From CAZIVE01 sp964542435 (GTDB taxonomy: Bacteria; Bacteroidota; Bacteroidia; Bacteroidales; Tannerellaceae): DNA of 29,860 bases. A model generated the notes under the pieces. The model did not search any database. It had not been told where the DNA came from and was given only the letters and a program-made list of their open reading frames with translations. A program made the translations under genes and the position numbers. Where the stretch lies: positions 1-29,860 of the forward strand of contig CAZIVE010000026.1 in assembly GCA_964542435.1 (NCBI GenBank), read 5' to 3'. This document shows positions 7,363 to 15,916 of the stretch, in pieces. Position 1 is the stretch's first letter; every line of letters begins with the position of its first letter.

Positions 7363-9492
7363 ATGGCAACAACAACAGACGAGCGGCTGAAATTCACCAG
7401 AAATATCGGTATCATGGCGCATATCGATGCAGGTAAGACTACGACTTCTGAACGTATTCTTTACTACACCGGTTTGACTCATAAAATCGGTGAGGTGCAT
7501 GATGGAGCTGCCACGATGGATTGGATGGCTCAGGAACAAGAGCGCGGTATCACAATTACTTCAGCTGCAACAACAGCTTATTGGAATTACTCAGGTAATA
7601 AATATAAGATTAATTTGATTGACACCCCAGGGCACGTTGATTTCACTGTTGAAGTTGAACGTTCTCTTCGTGTATTGGATGGTGCAGTTGCAACATTCTG
7701 CGCTGTCGGTGGTGTTGAGCCTCAGTCTGAAACCGTTTGGCGTCAGGCAGACAAATATAATGTTCCTCGTATCGGTTATGTAAATAAGATGGACCGCTCT
7801 GGTGCAGACTTCTTTGAAGTATGCCGTCAGGTGAAAGCAATCTTAGGTGCAAATCCTTGTCCTATTCAGATTCCTATCGGTTCTGAAGAGAAATTCAAGG
7901 GTGTTGTAGATTTGATCGCTATGAAGGCTATCTATTGGCATGATGAGACGATGGGCGCTGAGTATGATATTGAAGATATTCCTGCAGATCTTCAGAGTGA
8001 AGCAGAAGAGTATCGCGATAAAATGCTCGAGACATTGGCTGAATCAGACGATGCTCTGATGGAGAAATATTTCGATGATCCTTCTACTATTACGGAAGAG
8101 GAGATTAAACGTGCTTTGCGTAATGCAACAATTAGCATGAAGCTCAGCCCGATGATTTGCGGATCATCTTTTAAGAATAAAGGTGTTCAGACACTGCTTG
8201 ATGCTGTCTGCGCATATCTTCCAAGTCCTGAAGACACACCGGCCATCGAAGGTACGGATCCTTCAGATTCTTCTGTCGTTCTGTCACGTCGTCCCGTATT
8301 CGAGGACCCGATGTGTAGTTTGGCATTCAAGATTGCAACGGATCCGTATGTAGGACGTCTCTGCTATATCAGAGTTTATTCTGGTTCTATACCTGCAGGT
8401 TCTTATGTCCTGAATACACGTTCAGGCAAAAAGGAACGTATTTCCAGATTGTTCCAGATGTTCTCTAATAAACAGAATCCTATCGAGGCTTTAGGTTGCG
8501 GTGATATTGGTGCTGCAGTAGGCTTTAAGGATATCAGAACCGGTGATACATTATGTGCTGAGGAACACCCCATTACTCTTGAATCTATCGAATTCCCTGA
8601 TCCCGTTATCGGAGTAGCTGTTGAGCCGAAAACCCAGGCCGACCTGGAGAAACTTGACAATGGCTTGGCAAAACTGGCGGAGGAAGATCCAACTTTCCGT
8701 GTACAGACCAATCAGGAAACAGGTCAGACCGTTATTAGTGGTATGGGTGAGTTGCACCTTGATATTATTATCGACCGTCTCCGCCGTGAGTTCAAGGTTG
8801 AATGTAATCAAGGTCGTCCTCAGGTTTCTTACAAGGAAGCTATCACCAAGCCTGTTGAACTGAGAGAGGTTTATAAGAAACAGTCTGGTGGTCGTGGTAA
8901 ATTTGCAGATATCATCGTTCGTATTGAACCAGCACCTGCAGATTTCCAGGGAGCACTTCAGTTTGTTGATGAGGTAAAGGGTGGTAATGTTCCGAAGGAA
9001 TTCATTCCTTCCGTTCAGAAAGGTTTTGAGAAAGCTATGAAGAATGGTGTTCTCGCCGGCTATCCTCTTGATAAACTTAAAGTCACGTTGATTGATGGTT
9101 CTTACCATCCCGTTGACTCAGATCAGATTTCATTCGAAATCGCTGCTTTGCAGGCATTCAAAAATGCTTCTGAAAAAGCAGGTCCAGTTCTGATGGAACC
9201 GATTATGAAGATCGAAGTTGTAACACCTGAGGAAAGTATGGGTGATGTTATCGGCGATCTCAATAAACGTCGTGGTCAGGTTGAAGGTATGGAATCAAGC
9301 CGTACAGGTGCACGTATTGTAAAAGCAACTGTTCCATTGGCTGAAACATTTGGCTATGTAACTGCTTTACGTACCATCACTTCAGGACGTGCAACCTCTT
9401 CAATGCAATTCTCTCATTACGCCCAGGTTTCTTCTACCATCGCTAAACAGGTGTTGACGGAAGTTCAGGGACGCGTCGATTTGATCAAATAA
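7363..9492 (+). CDS. fusA: Elongation factor G
   Basis: EF-G is the GTPase that drives tRNA-mRNA translocation on the ribosome. The 709 residues carry all GTPase motifs: P-loop AHIDAGKT (19-26), switch I region ERGITITSAAT (60-70), DTPGHVDF (87-94), NKMD (141-144) and GSSFKNKG. Domain II follows with FKIATDPYVGRL, then the later domains with GMGELHLDIIIDRL and YKKQSGGRGKFAD. Near the C-terminus are VTPEESMGDVIGDLNKRRGQ and RTITSGRATSSM, as in the canonical factor. All catalytic residues are intact, including the switch II histidine (His91). Its place after rpsG marks it as the main translational EF-G rather than a paralogue. No tuf gene follows it, so EF-Tu must be encoded elsewhere; the cluster runs straight on into rpsJ. 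Confidence 0.98.
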   Translation: MATTTDERLKFTRNIGIMAHIDAGKTTTSERILYYTGLTHKIGEVHDGAATMDWMAQEQERGITITSAATTAYWNYSGNKYKINLIDTPGHVDFTVEVERSLRVLDGAVATFCAVGGVEPQSETVWRQADKYNVPRIGYVNKMDRSGADFFEVCRQVKAILGANPCPIQIPIGSEEKFKGVVDLIAMKAIYWHDETMGAEYDIEDIPADLQSEAEEYRDKMLETLAESDDALMEKYFDDPSTITEEEIKRALRNATISMKLSPMICGSSFKNKGVQTLLDAVCAYLPSPEDTPAIEGTDPSDSSVVLSRRPVFEDPMCSLAFKIATDPYVGRLCYIRVYSGSIPAGSYVLNTRSGKKERISRLFQMFSNKQNPIEALGCGDIGAAVGFKDIRTGDTLCAEEHPITLESIEFPDPVIGVAVEPKTQADLEKLDNGLAKLAEEDPTFRVQTNQETGQTVISGMGELHLDIIIDRLRREFKVECNQGRPQVSYKEAITKPVELREVYKKQSGGRGKFADIIVRIEPAPADFQGALQFVDEVKGGNVPKEFIPSVQKGFEKAMKNGVLAGYPLDKLKVTLIDGSYHPVDSDQISFEIAALQAFKNASEKAGPVLMEPIMKIEVVTPEESMGDVIGDLNKRRGQVEGMESSRTGARIVKATVPLAETFGYVTALRTITSGRATSSMQFSHYAQVSSTIAKQVLTEVQGRVDLIK

Positions 9493-9512
9493 ATTGAATA
9501 AACTAATAAGAT

Positions 9513-9818
9513 ATGAGCCAAAAGATCAGAATTAAGTTAAAGTCTTACGATTACTCTCTGGTGGATAAATCTGCCGAGAAAATTGTAAAGACCGTAAAGA
9601 CGACAGGCGCGGTCGTAAGTGGACCGATTCCTCTGCCAACGCATAAGCGTATCTTTACGGTGAATCGCTCTACTTTTGTAAACAAGAAGTCTCGCGAACA
9701 GTTCGAGCTCTCTTCCTACAAGAGATTGATTGACATCTATAGCTCAACGGCTAAAACTGTTGATGCTTTGATGAAACTCGAATTGCCGAGCGGTGTTGAA
9801 GTAGAGATTAAAGTGTAG
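9513..9818 (+). CDS. rpsJ: 30S ribosomal protein S10
   Basis: S10 (uS10) is a 30S head protein; in other bacteria it also pairs with NusB in antitermination. The 101 residues match throughout: QKIRIKLKSYDYSLVD at the start, then TTGAVVSGPIPLPTHKRIFTV, SREQFELSSYKRLIDI, and the C-terminal LPSGVEVEIKV. It opens the S10 operon segment, 20 bases after fusA with no promoter or terminator visible between them, so str and S10 segments appear fused into one transcription unit. Confidence 0.98.
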   Translation: MSQKIRIKLKSYDYSLVDKSAEKIVKTVKTTGAVVSGPIPLPTHKRIFTVNRSTFVNKKSREQFELSSYKRLIDIYSSTAKTVDALMKLELPSGVEVEIKV

Positions 9819-9841
9819 TAATTATTTAAATATTTAGTGAA

Positions 9842-10459
9842 ATGCCAGGATTATTAGGAAAAAAAATCGGAATGACATCCGTATTCAGTGCCGAGGGAAA
9901 AAATCTTCCATGCACTGTTATCGAAGTGGGTCCTTGTGTAGTCACTCAAATCAAAACTGTCGAGAAAGATGGTTATGAGGCTGTTCAACTTGGTTTCAAA
10001 GATGACAAGGAAAAGCACCTCACCAAACCCCAGTTGGGACATCTGAAAAAGGCAGGAGTGACTCCCAAGAGATACTTGGCCGAGTTCAAAAATTTCGAAA
10101 CTGCACATCAACCCGGTGATGTAATCACTGTGGATTATTTGCAGGATGCTGCTTTCGTTGACGTTTGCGGCACATCTAAAGGTAGAGGTTTCCAGGGCGT
10201 TGTTACACGTCATGGTTTTGGTGGCGTAGGCCAGATGACTCATGGTCAGAGTGACCGTCAGCGTTCACCAGGTAGTATCGGTGCATGTTCTTACCCTGCA
10301 TCTGTATTCAAAGGAATGCGTATGGCAGGACAGTTAGGAAATGAACGGGTGACTGTTCAGAACTTACAGGTGATAAAGGTTATGCCGGAACACAATCTTT
10401 TGTTGGTAAAAGGCTCCGTTCCCGGTGCCAATGGTTCAATCTTATTAATAGAAAAATAA
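9842..10459 (+). CDS. rplC: 50S ribosomal protein L3
   Basis: L3 (uL3) is a primary 23S rRNA binder whose long loop reaches toward the peptidyl transferase centre. The 205 residues include MPGLLGKKIGMTSVF at the start, SKGRGFQGVVTRHGFGG, the loop region GQMTHGQSDRQRSPGSIG and KGMRMAGQLGNERVTVQNL. Length is normal. The stop TAA (10457-10459) shares one base with the rplD ATG, so L3 and L4 are translationally coupled. Confidence 0.98.
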   Translation: MPGLLGKKIGMTSVFSAEGKNLPCTVIEVGPCVVTQIKTVEKDGYEAVQLGFKDDKEKHLTKPQLGHLKKAGVTPKRYLAEFKNFETAHQPGDVITVDYLQDAAFVDVCGTSKGRGFQGVVTRHGFGGVGQMTHGQSDRQRSPGSIGACSYPASVFKGMRMAGQLGNERVTVQNLQVIKVMPEHNLLLVKGSVPGANGSILLIEK

Positions 10460-11088
10460 TGGAACTGAGCGTATATAACATCAAGGGAGAAGATACCGGC
10501 AGAAAGGTTTCGTTGAGCGACGATATCTTCGCTATTGAACCGAACGACCATGCAATTTACATGGCTGTTAAACAGTTTATGGCTAATCAAAGACAGGGAA
10601 CTCACAAATCTAAAGAGAGAAGTGAGCTTTCAGGAAGTACAAGAAAACTGATCCGTCAGAAAGGTGGTGGTGGTGCCCGTCGTGGTGATATCAACTCTCC
10701 GCTTCTGCATGGTGGTGCTCGTGTCTTTGGTCCGAAACCACGTGATTATAGTTTTAAACTGAATAAGAAAGTCAAACTTTTGGCTCGTAATTCAGCTCTT
10801 GCATACAAAGCTAAAGATAATGCTATCGTTGTAGTTGAAGATTTGAATATTGAAGCTCCGAAGACGAAAGAATTTGTTGCTTTTACAAAGAATCTTAAGC
10901 TCGATGATATGAAGATTCTGATGGTTTTATCACAGAAAAATGATAATGTATGTCTTTCTGCACGTAACCTTCAGAAGGTTAATGTGATTCAGGCTTCTGA
11001 ATTGAATACATACAATGTAATGGATTCTGCAAGACTTGTCCTTACAGAAAGCTCTATTGCTGCTATTGATCAACTTTTAAAAGCATAA
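10459..11088 (+). CDS. rplD: 50S ribosomal protein L4
   Basis: L4 (uL4) stabilises 23S rRNA and lines the exit tunnel near the macrolide site. The 209 residues contain the long basic loop with KGGGGARRGDINSPLLHGGA and FGPKPRDYSFKLNKK, equivalent to the family's tunnel loop, and a C-terminal globular part (LNTYNVMDSARLVLTESS). In E. coli L4 represses the S10 operon, but no equivalent leader structure is evident here, since rpsJ directly follows fusA. It overlaps rplC by one base, and a strong Shine-Dalgarno for rplW begins at its stop codon. Confidence 0.97.
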   Translation: MELSVYNIKGEDTGRKVSLSDDIFAIEPNDHAIYMAVKQFMANQRQGTHKSKERSELSGSTRKLIRQKGGGGARRGDINSPLLHGGARVFGPKPRDYSFKLNKKVKLLARNSALAYKAKDNAIVVVEDLNIEAPKTKEFVAFTKNLKLDDMKILMVLSQKNDNVCLSARNLQKVNVIQASELNTYNVMDSARLVLTESSIAAIDQLLKA

Positions 11089-11094
11089 GGAGGG
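11087..11094 (+). promoter_or_regulatory. Perfect Shine-Dalgarno sequence before rplW
   Basis: AAGGAGGG (11087-11094) ends 7 bases before the rplW ATG at 11102. This is an ideal Shine-Dalgarno match and spacing, in a window where almost all other starts lack one. It overlaps the end of the rplD stop codon. Confidence 0.8.
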
Positions 11095-11101
11095 ACGAAC
11101 A

Positions 11102-11395
11102 ATGGGAATTATTATCAAACCGATTGTTACTGAAAAGTTAACAAAGATTACAGAGAAGATCTCTAACCGTTATGGTTTGCGAGTTTCACCTGATGCTAAT
11201 AAACAGCAGATTAAAAAAGCCGTAGAGGATATGTACAATGTTCATGTAGTAAGCGTGAATACTATCAATTATCCCGGCAAGAAAAAGAGCCGTTACACAA
11301 AATCAGGTGTTATCAAAGGAAAGATGAATGCTTATAAGAAGGCAATCATCACTTTGAAAGAGGGAGAAACAATTGATTTCTTTAGTAATATCTAA
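11102..11395 (+). CDS. rplW: 50S ribosomal protein L23
   Basis: L23 (uL23) sits at the exit of the peptide tunnel and is the docking point for trigger factor and the signal recognition particle. The 97 residues show IIIKPIVTEKLTKI at the start, the RYGLRVSPDANKQQIKKAVE helix, VHVVSVNTINYPGKKK and a KKAIITLKEGETIDFF end. The start is fixed by the strong Shine-Dalgarno 7 bases upstream, which is rare in this phylum. Confidence 0.97.
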   Translation: MGIIIKPIVTEKLTKITEKISNRYGLRVSPDANKQQIKKAVEDMYNVHVVSVNTINYPGKKKSRYTKSGVIKGKMNAYKKAIITLKEGETIDFFSNI

Positions 11396-11403
11396 TAATA
11401 GAA

Positions 11404-12228
11404 ATGGGAATACGTAAATTAAAGCCCACATCACCAGGGCAGAGACACATGATTATTGGTGCATTCGACACTATCACAAAGAATACACCAGAAAAGTCTC
11501 TTGTAGTTGGTAAGAGAAGTACAGGCGGACGTAACAATACCGGTAAGATGACTATGCGTTATATCGGTGGAGGTCACAAACGCAAATACAGATTGATCGA
11601 CTTCAAGAGAAACAAGGATGGCGTTCCCGCAACAGTTAAAGCAATTGAATACGATCCGAATCGTACTTCACGTATTGCACTGTTGTATTATGCCGACGGA
11701 GCAAAGAGCTACATCATCGCTCCGAACGGACTGGAAGTTGGCCAAACAGTGCTTTCAGGCAGTACAGCTGCTCCTGAAATAGGTAATACTTTGCCAATGG
11801 CAAATATTCCTGTTGGTACAATTATCCATAACATTGAGCTTCGTCCGGGTCAGGGCGCCAAATTGGTGCGTTCTGCTGGAGCTTTTGCTCAGTTGACTTC
11901 AAAGGAAGGCGATTATGCAATTATTAAGATGCCTTCAGGTGAAACACGTAAGATTTTAGCTGCTTGTAAGGCTACTGTCGGTAGTGTCGGCAATTCAGAT
12001 CACGGCTTGGAGAAATCCGGTAAAGCTGGTCGCTCTAGATGGTTAGGTCGTCGTCCACACAACCGTGGCGTCGTTATGAATCCTGTTGATCACCCAATGG
12101 GTGGTGGCGAAGGACGTGCTTCCGGCGGACATCCCCGTTCTCGTAACGGTTTGTATGCAAAGGGCTTGAAGACAAGAGCTCCGAAGAAGCATTCGTCGAA
12201 GTATATCATTGAAAGAAGAACTAAATAA
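11404..12228 (+). CDS. rplB: 50S ribosomal protein L2
   Basis: L2 (uL2) is needed for subunit joining and peptidyl transferase activity. The 274 residues include GRNNTGKMTMRYIGGGHKRK, the OB-like domain with AIEYDPNRTSRIALLYYADG, and the conserved C-terminal block MNPVDHPMGGGEGRASGGHP, whose histidine corresponds to the functionally important one in E. coli L2. Length is standard. It lies 8 bases after rplW, in the normal S10 order. Confidence 0.98.
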   Translation: MGIRKLKPTSPGQRHMIIGAFDTITKNTPEKSLVVGKRSTGGRNNTGKMTMRYIGGGHKRKYRLIDFKRNKDGVPATVKAIEYDPNRTSRIALLYYADGAKSYIIAPNGLEVGQTVLSGSTAAPEIGNTLPMANIPVGTIIHNIELRPGQGAKLVRSAGAFAQLTSKEGDYAIIKMPSGETRKILAACKATVGSVGNSDHGLEKSGKAGRSRWLGRRPHNRGVVMNPVDHPMGGGEGRASGGHPRSRNGLYAKGLKTRAPKKHSSKYIIERRTK

Positions 12229-12249
12229 ATCCGCTTAAATTAGAAAACT

Positions 12250-12519
12250 ATGAGTCGTTCGTTAAAAAAAGGCCCTTATATTGATGTAAAGCTTGAAAAC
12301 CGCGTTCTCGCAATGAATGAAGCAGGTAAAAAGGCTGTTCTCAAGACTTGGGCAAGAGCTTCAATGATTTCGCCGGATTTTGTAGGCCATACTATTGCTG
12401 TGCACAACGGGAATAAATTTATCCCCGTCTTTATTACTGAGAATATGGTCGGCCACAAGCTGGGAGAGTTTTCTCCCACTCGTACATTCCGTGGTCATGC
12501 TGGCAACAAAAAAGATTGA
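12250..12519 (+). CDS. rpsS: 30S ribosomal protein S19
   Basis: S19 (uS19) forms a head complex with S13 and contacts the A-site finger of the large subunit. The 89 residues match from MSRSLKKGPYIDVKLENRV through MISPDFVGHTIAVHNGNKFIPV to VGHKLGEFSPTRTFRGHAG. Length is normal, and the order rplB-rpsS-rplV is canonical. A 52-base spacer follows, longer than the typical gap in the cluster, without a recognisable signal. Confidence 0.98.
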   Translation: MSRSLKKGPYIDVKLENRVLAMNEAGKKAVLKTWARASMISPDFVGHTIAVHNGNKFIPVFITENMVGHKLGEFSPTRTFRGHAGNKKD

Positions 12520-12571
12520 TGCCGTGTGTACATGGGAAAGAAGAATCTGAAATAAAAAAGAATCGAATAAA

Positions 12572-12982
12572 ATGGGTGCTAGAAAAAGAATATCAGCTGA
12601 AGCAAGAAAAGAAGCTCGAAAAGCTGAGAGTTTCGCTAAATTGCGTAATGTTCCTTCTTCTCCACGTAAGATGCGTCTTGTTATAGACATGATCCGTGGT
12701 GTGGAAGTGTTCAGAGCTCTTGGTATTTTGAAGTTCTCTAATAAAGAAGCTTCAGCTAAAGTAGAAAAACTGCTTCGTTCAGCTATTGCTAACTGGGAGC
12801 AGAAAAATGAACGGAAAGCCGAAACGGGTGAACTGTATATCTCTGCTGTCAGCGTTGATTGCGCTACAACATTAAAGAGAATGCGTCCAGCTCCGCAGGG
12901 AAGAGGTTACAGAGTTCGTAAACGTTCGAACCATGTGACTCTGTTTGTAGATACACTGAATAAAAAAGATAGTCAAAATTGA
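12572..12982 (+). CDS. rplV: 50S ribosomal protein L22
   Basis: L22 (uL22) spans the subunit and its beta-hairpin lines the exit tunnel. The 136 residues are somewhat longer than the E. coli protein (110) because of a basic N-terminal extension (MGARKRISAEARKEARKAES) before the conserved AKLRNVPSSPRKMRLVIDMI. The tunnel hairpin region KRMRPAPQGRGYRVRKRSNH is complete. Such an N-terminal extension is, as far as I recall, usual in Bacteroidetes. rpsC follows after 7 bases. Confidence 0.97.
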   Translation: MGARKRISAEARKEARKAESFAKLRNVPSSPRKMRLVIDMIRGVEVFRALGILKFSNKEASAKVEKLLRSAIANWEQKNERKAETGELYISAVSVDCATTLKRMRPAPQGRGYRVRKRSNHVTLFVDTLNKKDSQN

Positions 12983-12989
12983 TTGATAG

Positions 12990-13724
12990 ATGGGACAGAA
13001 AGTAAATCCGATAAGTAATCGTTTAGGAATAATCCGTGGATGGGATTCCAATTGGTATGGCGGAAAGAATTACGGTGACACTCTTCTTGAGGACAGTAAG
13101 ATCCGCAAATATCTGAATGCTCGTCTATCAAAAGCCAGTGTATCTCGTATCGTTATTGAGCGTACGCTCAAACTGATTACGATCACTGTATGTACATCTC
13201 GTCCAGGTCTTATCATTGGTAAGGGCGGACAGGAAGTAGATAAGCTGAAAGAAGAGTTGAAGAAAATCACGGATAAGGATGTTCAGATCAATATCTTCGA
13301 AGTTAAACGTCCCGAACTTGACGCTGTTATTGTTGCCAACAATATCGCACGTCAATTGGAAGGAAAGATAGCTTATCGTCGTGCAATCAAGATGGCTGTT
13401 GCTTCCACAATGCGCATGGGCGCAGAAGGCATTAAGGTACAAGTCTCTGGCCGTTTGAATGGTGCAGAAATGGCTCGTTCTGAGATGTTCAAGGAAGGTA
13501 GAACTCCACTTCACACATTCCGTGCTGATATCGACTATGCTTTGGCAGAGGCTCTGACAAAGGTGGGTTTGGTTGGCGTTAAGGTTTGGATTTGCCGTGG
13601 AGAAGTTTATGGAAAGAAGGATCTTGCTCCTAATTTCACCGCAACGAAAGACTCTGTTCGTAGAGGTGATAACAATGGTGAAAGAAGAGACAGAAACTTT
13701 AAGAGAAAAAGAACTAATCGTTAA
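12990..13724 (+). CDS. rpsC: 30S ribosomal protein S3
   Basis: S3 (uS3) lies at the mRNA entry channel and contributes to mRNA unwinding. The 244 residues contain the N-terminal MGQKVNPISNRLGIIRGWDS, a KH domain with the RPGLIIGKGGQEVDKL loop (GxxG present), and the C-terminal domain with GAEGIKVQVSGRLNGAEMAR and GVKVWICRGEVYGKKD. The Arg/Lys-rich tail (about 222-244) is typical. Twenty bases separate it from rplP. Confidence 0.98.
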   Translation: MGQKVNPISNRLGIIRGWDSNWYGGKNYGDTLLEDSKIRKYLNARLSKASVSRIVIERTLKLITITVCTSRPGLIIGKGGQEVDKLKEELKKITDKDVQINIFEVKRPELDAVIVANNIARQLEGKIAYRRAIKMAVASTMRMGAEGIKVQVSGRLNGAEMARSEMFKEGRTPLHTFRADIDYALAEALTKVGLVGVKVWICRGEVYGKKDLAPNFTATKDSVRRGDNNGERRDRNFKRKRTNR

Positions 13725-13744
13725 ACATTAGAATTCAGTAAGCA

Positions 13745-14179
13745 ATGTTACAACCTAAAAAAACCAAATTTAGAAGGTCACAGAAAGGCCGTATTAAGGG
13801 CGAAGCTCAGCGCGGCAATCAGTTGGCATTCGGATCATTTGGTATAAAGTCGTTAGAAATGAAGTGGATTACGGGACGCCAGATTGAGGCCGCTCGTGTT
13901 GCTGTAACTCGTTACATGCAGCGCCAAGGTCAGGTTTGGGTTCGTATCTTCCCTGATAAACCTATAACAAAGAAGCCTTTGGATGTACGTATGGGTAAAG
14001 GTAAAGGTAATCCCGAAGGATTTGTTGCGCCGGTTGCTCCCGGTCGTATGTTATTCGAAGTCGAAGGTGTATCTTTCGAAGTCGCTAAGGAGGCTCTGCG
14101 TTTGGCAGCACAAAAATTGCCTGTTACCACAAAAATGGTAGTCAGACGTGATTATGACATTCAAAATCAAAATTCGTGA
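13745..14179 (+). CDS. rplP: 50S ribosomal protein L16
   Basis: L16 (uL16) helps position A-site tRNA and is a late assembly protein. The 144 residues include MLQPKKTKFRRSQKGRIKG, AFGSFGIKSLEMKWITGRQI, GQVWVRIFPDKPITKKP and RMGKGKGNPEGFVAPVAPG, the family's tRNA-facing loop. Length is normal. Its stop TGA at 14177-14179 is 5 bases before the rpmC ATG. Confidence 0.98.
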   Translation: MLQPKKTKFRRSQKGRIKGEAQRGNQLAFGSFGIKSLEMKWITGRQIEAARVAVTRYMQRQGQVWVRIFPDKPITKKPLDVRMGKGKGNPEGFVAPVAPGRMLFEVEGVSFEVAKEALRLAAQKLPVTTKMVVRRDYDIQNQNS

Positions 14180-14184
14180 CCGTC

Positions 14185-14382
14185 ATGAAAATAGCAGAAG
14201 TAAGAGAATTAAGCGATAAAGAGTTGCGCGAGAGAATTGATGCAGAGGTCGTTTCTTATAACCAAAAGAAGATCAACCACAGCATCTCTCCTTTGGATAA
14301 TCCTGCTCAAATCAAGCAGCAGCGTAGAAACATTGCGCGCATGAAGCAGGAATTGCGCCAAAGAGAACTTAATAATAAATAA
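14185..14382 (+). CDS. rpmC: 50S ribosomal protein L29
   Basis: L29 (uL29) is a small two-helix protein near the tunnel exit. I chose the ATG at 14185 (MKIAEVRELSDKELRE), where similarity begins; an in-frame GTG at 14176 would overlap the rplP stop and add three residues, which is less likely. The 65 residues include a family signature, NPAQIKQQRRNIARMKQEL. rpsQ follows after 5 bases. Confidence 0.95.
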   Translation: MKIAEVRELSDKELRERIDAEVVSYNQKKINHSISPLDNPAQIKQQRRNIARMKQELRQRELNNK

Positions 14383-14387
14383 GCTCG

Positions 14388-14645
14388 ATGGAAACAAGAA
14401 ATTTAAGAAAAGAAAGAACGGGCGTGGTAACCAGCAACAAGATGGACAAAAGCATCACGGTTGTAATTAAATGGAAGGAAAAACACCCCATTTATGGCAA
14501 GTTCGTCAGCAAGACAAAAAAATATCACGCTCACGATGAGAAAAATGAATGCAATGTAGGTGATACCGTAAAAATTATGGAAACCCGCCCGCTGAGCAAG
14601 ACAAAGAGATGGAGATTGGTTCAAATAATTGAAAAAGCTAAGTAA
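14388..14645 (+). CDS. rpsQ: 30S ribosomal protein S17
   Basis: S17 (uS17) is an early-assembling OB-fold protein of the 30S body. The 85 residues carry RKERTGVVTSNKMDKSITV, KHPIYGKFVSKTKKYHAHDE, CNVGDTVKIMETRPLSKTKR and WRLVQIIEKAK, all diagnostic. Length is normal. The rplN ATG lies 2 bases after the stop. Confidence 0.98.
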   Translation: METRNLRKERTGVVTSNKMDKSITVVIKWKEKHPIYGKFVSKTKKYHAHDEKNECNVGDTVKIMETRPLSKTKRWRLVQIIEKAK

Positions 14646-14647
14646 AC

Positions 14648-15013
14648 ATGGTACAACAAGAAACTAGATTAGTAGTCGCTGATAATAGTGGCGCGCGTGA
14701 GGCTTTGTGTATCCGTGTCTTAGGCGGAACCAGAAAACGTTATGCAACAGTAGGTGATATCATCGTGGTTGCAATCAAAAGCGTAATCCCATCAAGTGAT
14801 ATTAAGAAGGGTGCAGTTTCTAAAGCTGTCATCGTTCGTACAAAAAAAGAGGTTCGTCGTACGGATGGTTCTTATATTCGTTTCGATGATAACGCATGTG
14901 TTTTGTTGAATCCAGGAGGTGATATCCGTGGTAGCCGTATCTTTGGTCCGGTTGCAAGGGAGCTCCGTGCAACAAATATGAAGATTGTTTCACTTGCACC
15001 TGAAGTGCTTTAA
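14648..15013 (+). CDS. rplN: 50S ribosomal protein L14
   Basis: L14 (uL14) forms part of an intersubunit bridge. The 121 residues match the family throughout: MVQQETRLVVADNSGAREAL, VLGGTRKRYATVGDIIVVAI, KGAVSKAVIVRTKKEVRR, DGSYIRFDDNACVLLN and RIFGPVARELR. It stands at the usual head position of the spc segment, but no promoter separates it from rpsQ. Confidence 0.98.
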   Translation: MVQQETRLVVADNSGAREALCIRVLGGTRKRYATVGDIIVVAIKSVIPSSDIKKGAVSKAVIVRTKKEVRRTDGSYIRFDDNACVLLNPGGDIRGSRIFGPVARELRATNMKIVSLAPEVL

Positions 15014-15032
15014 AAAAGTAAATCTAAAGGTA

Positions 15033-15353
15033 ATGAGTAAATTACATATTAAAAAAGGCGATACGGTCTTTGTAAATGCCGGAGAAGATAAAGGTAAAAC
15101 TGGTCGTGTGCTTAAAGTGCTCGTCAGTGAAAGACGCGCTATCGTTGAGGGTATCAACATGGTATCAAAGCATACCAAGCCCAATGCTAAAAGTCCTCAG
15201 GGAGGAATTACAAAGAAGGAAGCACCTATTCATCTTTCTAATTTGAATGTTCTTGATCCGAAATCAGGAAAACCGACTCGTATCGGACGCAAATTGGATG
15301 AGAAAGGTTCTTTAGTTCGTTATTCTAAAAAATCAGGGGAGGTAATTAAATAA
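15033..15353 (+). CDS. rplX: 50S ribosomal protein L24
   Basis: L24 (uL24) starts assembly of the large subunit. The start is at 15033 (MSKLHIKKGDTVFVNAGEDK); the frame is open upstream for 16 codons, but that stretch overlaps rplN and has no similarity. The KOW motif (about 7-33, GDTVFVNAGEDKGKTGRVLK) is clear, followed by GINMVSKHTKPNAKSPQGGI and a basic tail. The 106-residue length is normal. Its stop shares one base with the rplE start. The codons for its last residues contain GGAGGT, a possible ribosome binding site for rplE. Confidence 0.96.
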   Translation: MSKLHIKKGDTVFVNAGEDKGKTGRVLKVLVSERRAIVEGINMVSKHTKPNAKSPQGGITKKEAPIHLSNLNVLDPKSGKPTRIGRKLDEKGSLVRYSKKSGEVIK

Positions 15354-15913
15354 TGAGTAATACTGCCAATCTTAAAAAAGAATATCAGGACAGAATCGTT
15401 CCTGCTTTGAAGAAAGAATTCAACTATTCATCGGCTATGCAGATACCGGTGTTGAAGAAAATAGTTGTAAATGAAGGTTTAGGTATGGCTTCTGCTGATA
15501 AGAAGATCATCGATGTAGCTGTTAGTGAATTAACCGCTATTACCGGTCAGAAAGCTGTAGCCACCATATCTAAAAAGGATATTTCCAATTTCAAATTACG
15601 TAAGAAGATGCCAATCGGCGTTATGGTTACTCTGAGAAGAGAGCAGATGTATGAGTTCCTTGAGAAACTTGTACGTATCGCTTTGCCTCGTATCCGTGAC
15701 TTTAAAGGTATTGAAAGTAAGTTAGACGGAAAAGGAAATTATACGCTCGGCATTCGTGAACAGATTATTTTCCCTGAAATTAATATCGATTCGATAACAA
15801 AAATTATGGGAATGAATATTACCTTTGTGACCTCTGCGAAAACAGATGAAGAAGGCTATGCTCTGTTGAGAGAATTTGGATTGCCTTTTAAAAATGAAAA
15901 AAAGACTAAGTAA
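15353..15913 (+). CDS. rplE: 50S ribosomal protein L5
   Basis: L5 (uL5) binds 5S rRNA and contacts P-site tRNA. The 186 residues contain IPVLKKIVVNEGLGMASADK, AVATISKKDISNFKLRKKMP, IGVMVTLRREQMYEFLEKL and the C-terminal TDEEGYALLREFGLPF. The ATG overlaps the rplX stop by one base (TAATG). A GGAGGT (15338-15343) ends 9 bases before the start, so coupling may be helped by a Shine-Dalgarno interaction. In E. coli, S8 represses the spc operon by binding mRNA at this gene; I cannot judge such a site here by eye. Confidence 0.98.
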   Translation: MSNTANLKKEYQDRIVPALKKEFNYSSAMQIPVLKKIVVNEGLGMASADKKIIDVAVSELTAITGQKAVATISKKDISNFKLRKKMPIGVMVTLRREQMYEFLEKLVRIALPRIRDFKGIESKLDGKGNYTLGIREQIIFPEINIDSITKIMGMNITFVTSAKTDEEGYALLREFGLPFKNEKKTK

Positions 15914-15916
15914 GTT

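Noticed and set aside
8551..9108. 185-codon open frame on the - strand
   Set aside because: It is antisense to the highly conserved fusA and its protein has no recognisable domain.
10357..10605. Antisense frame across the rplC-rplD junction
   Set aside because: It covers two conserved genes on the opposite strand and has no promoter or family match.
14985..15032. Upstream in-frame extension of rplX
   Set aside because: The extra codons overlap the end of rplN, and L24 similarity begins at 15033.
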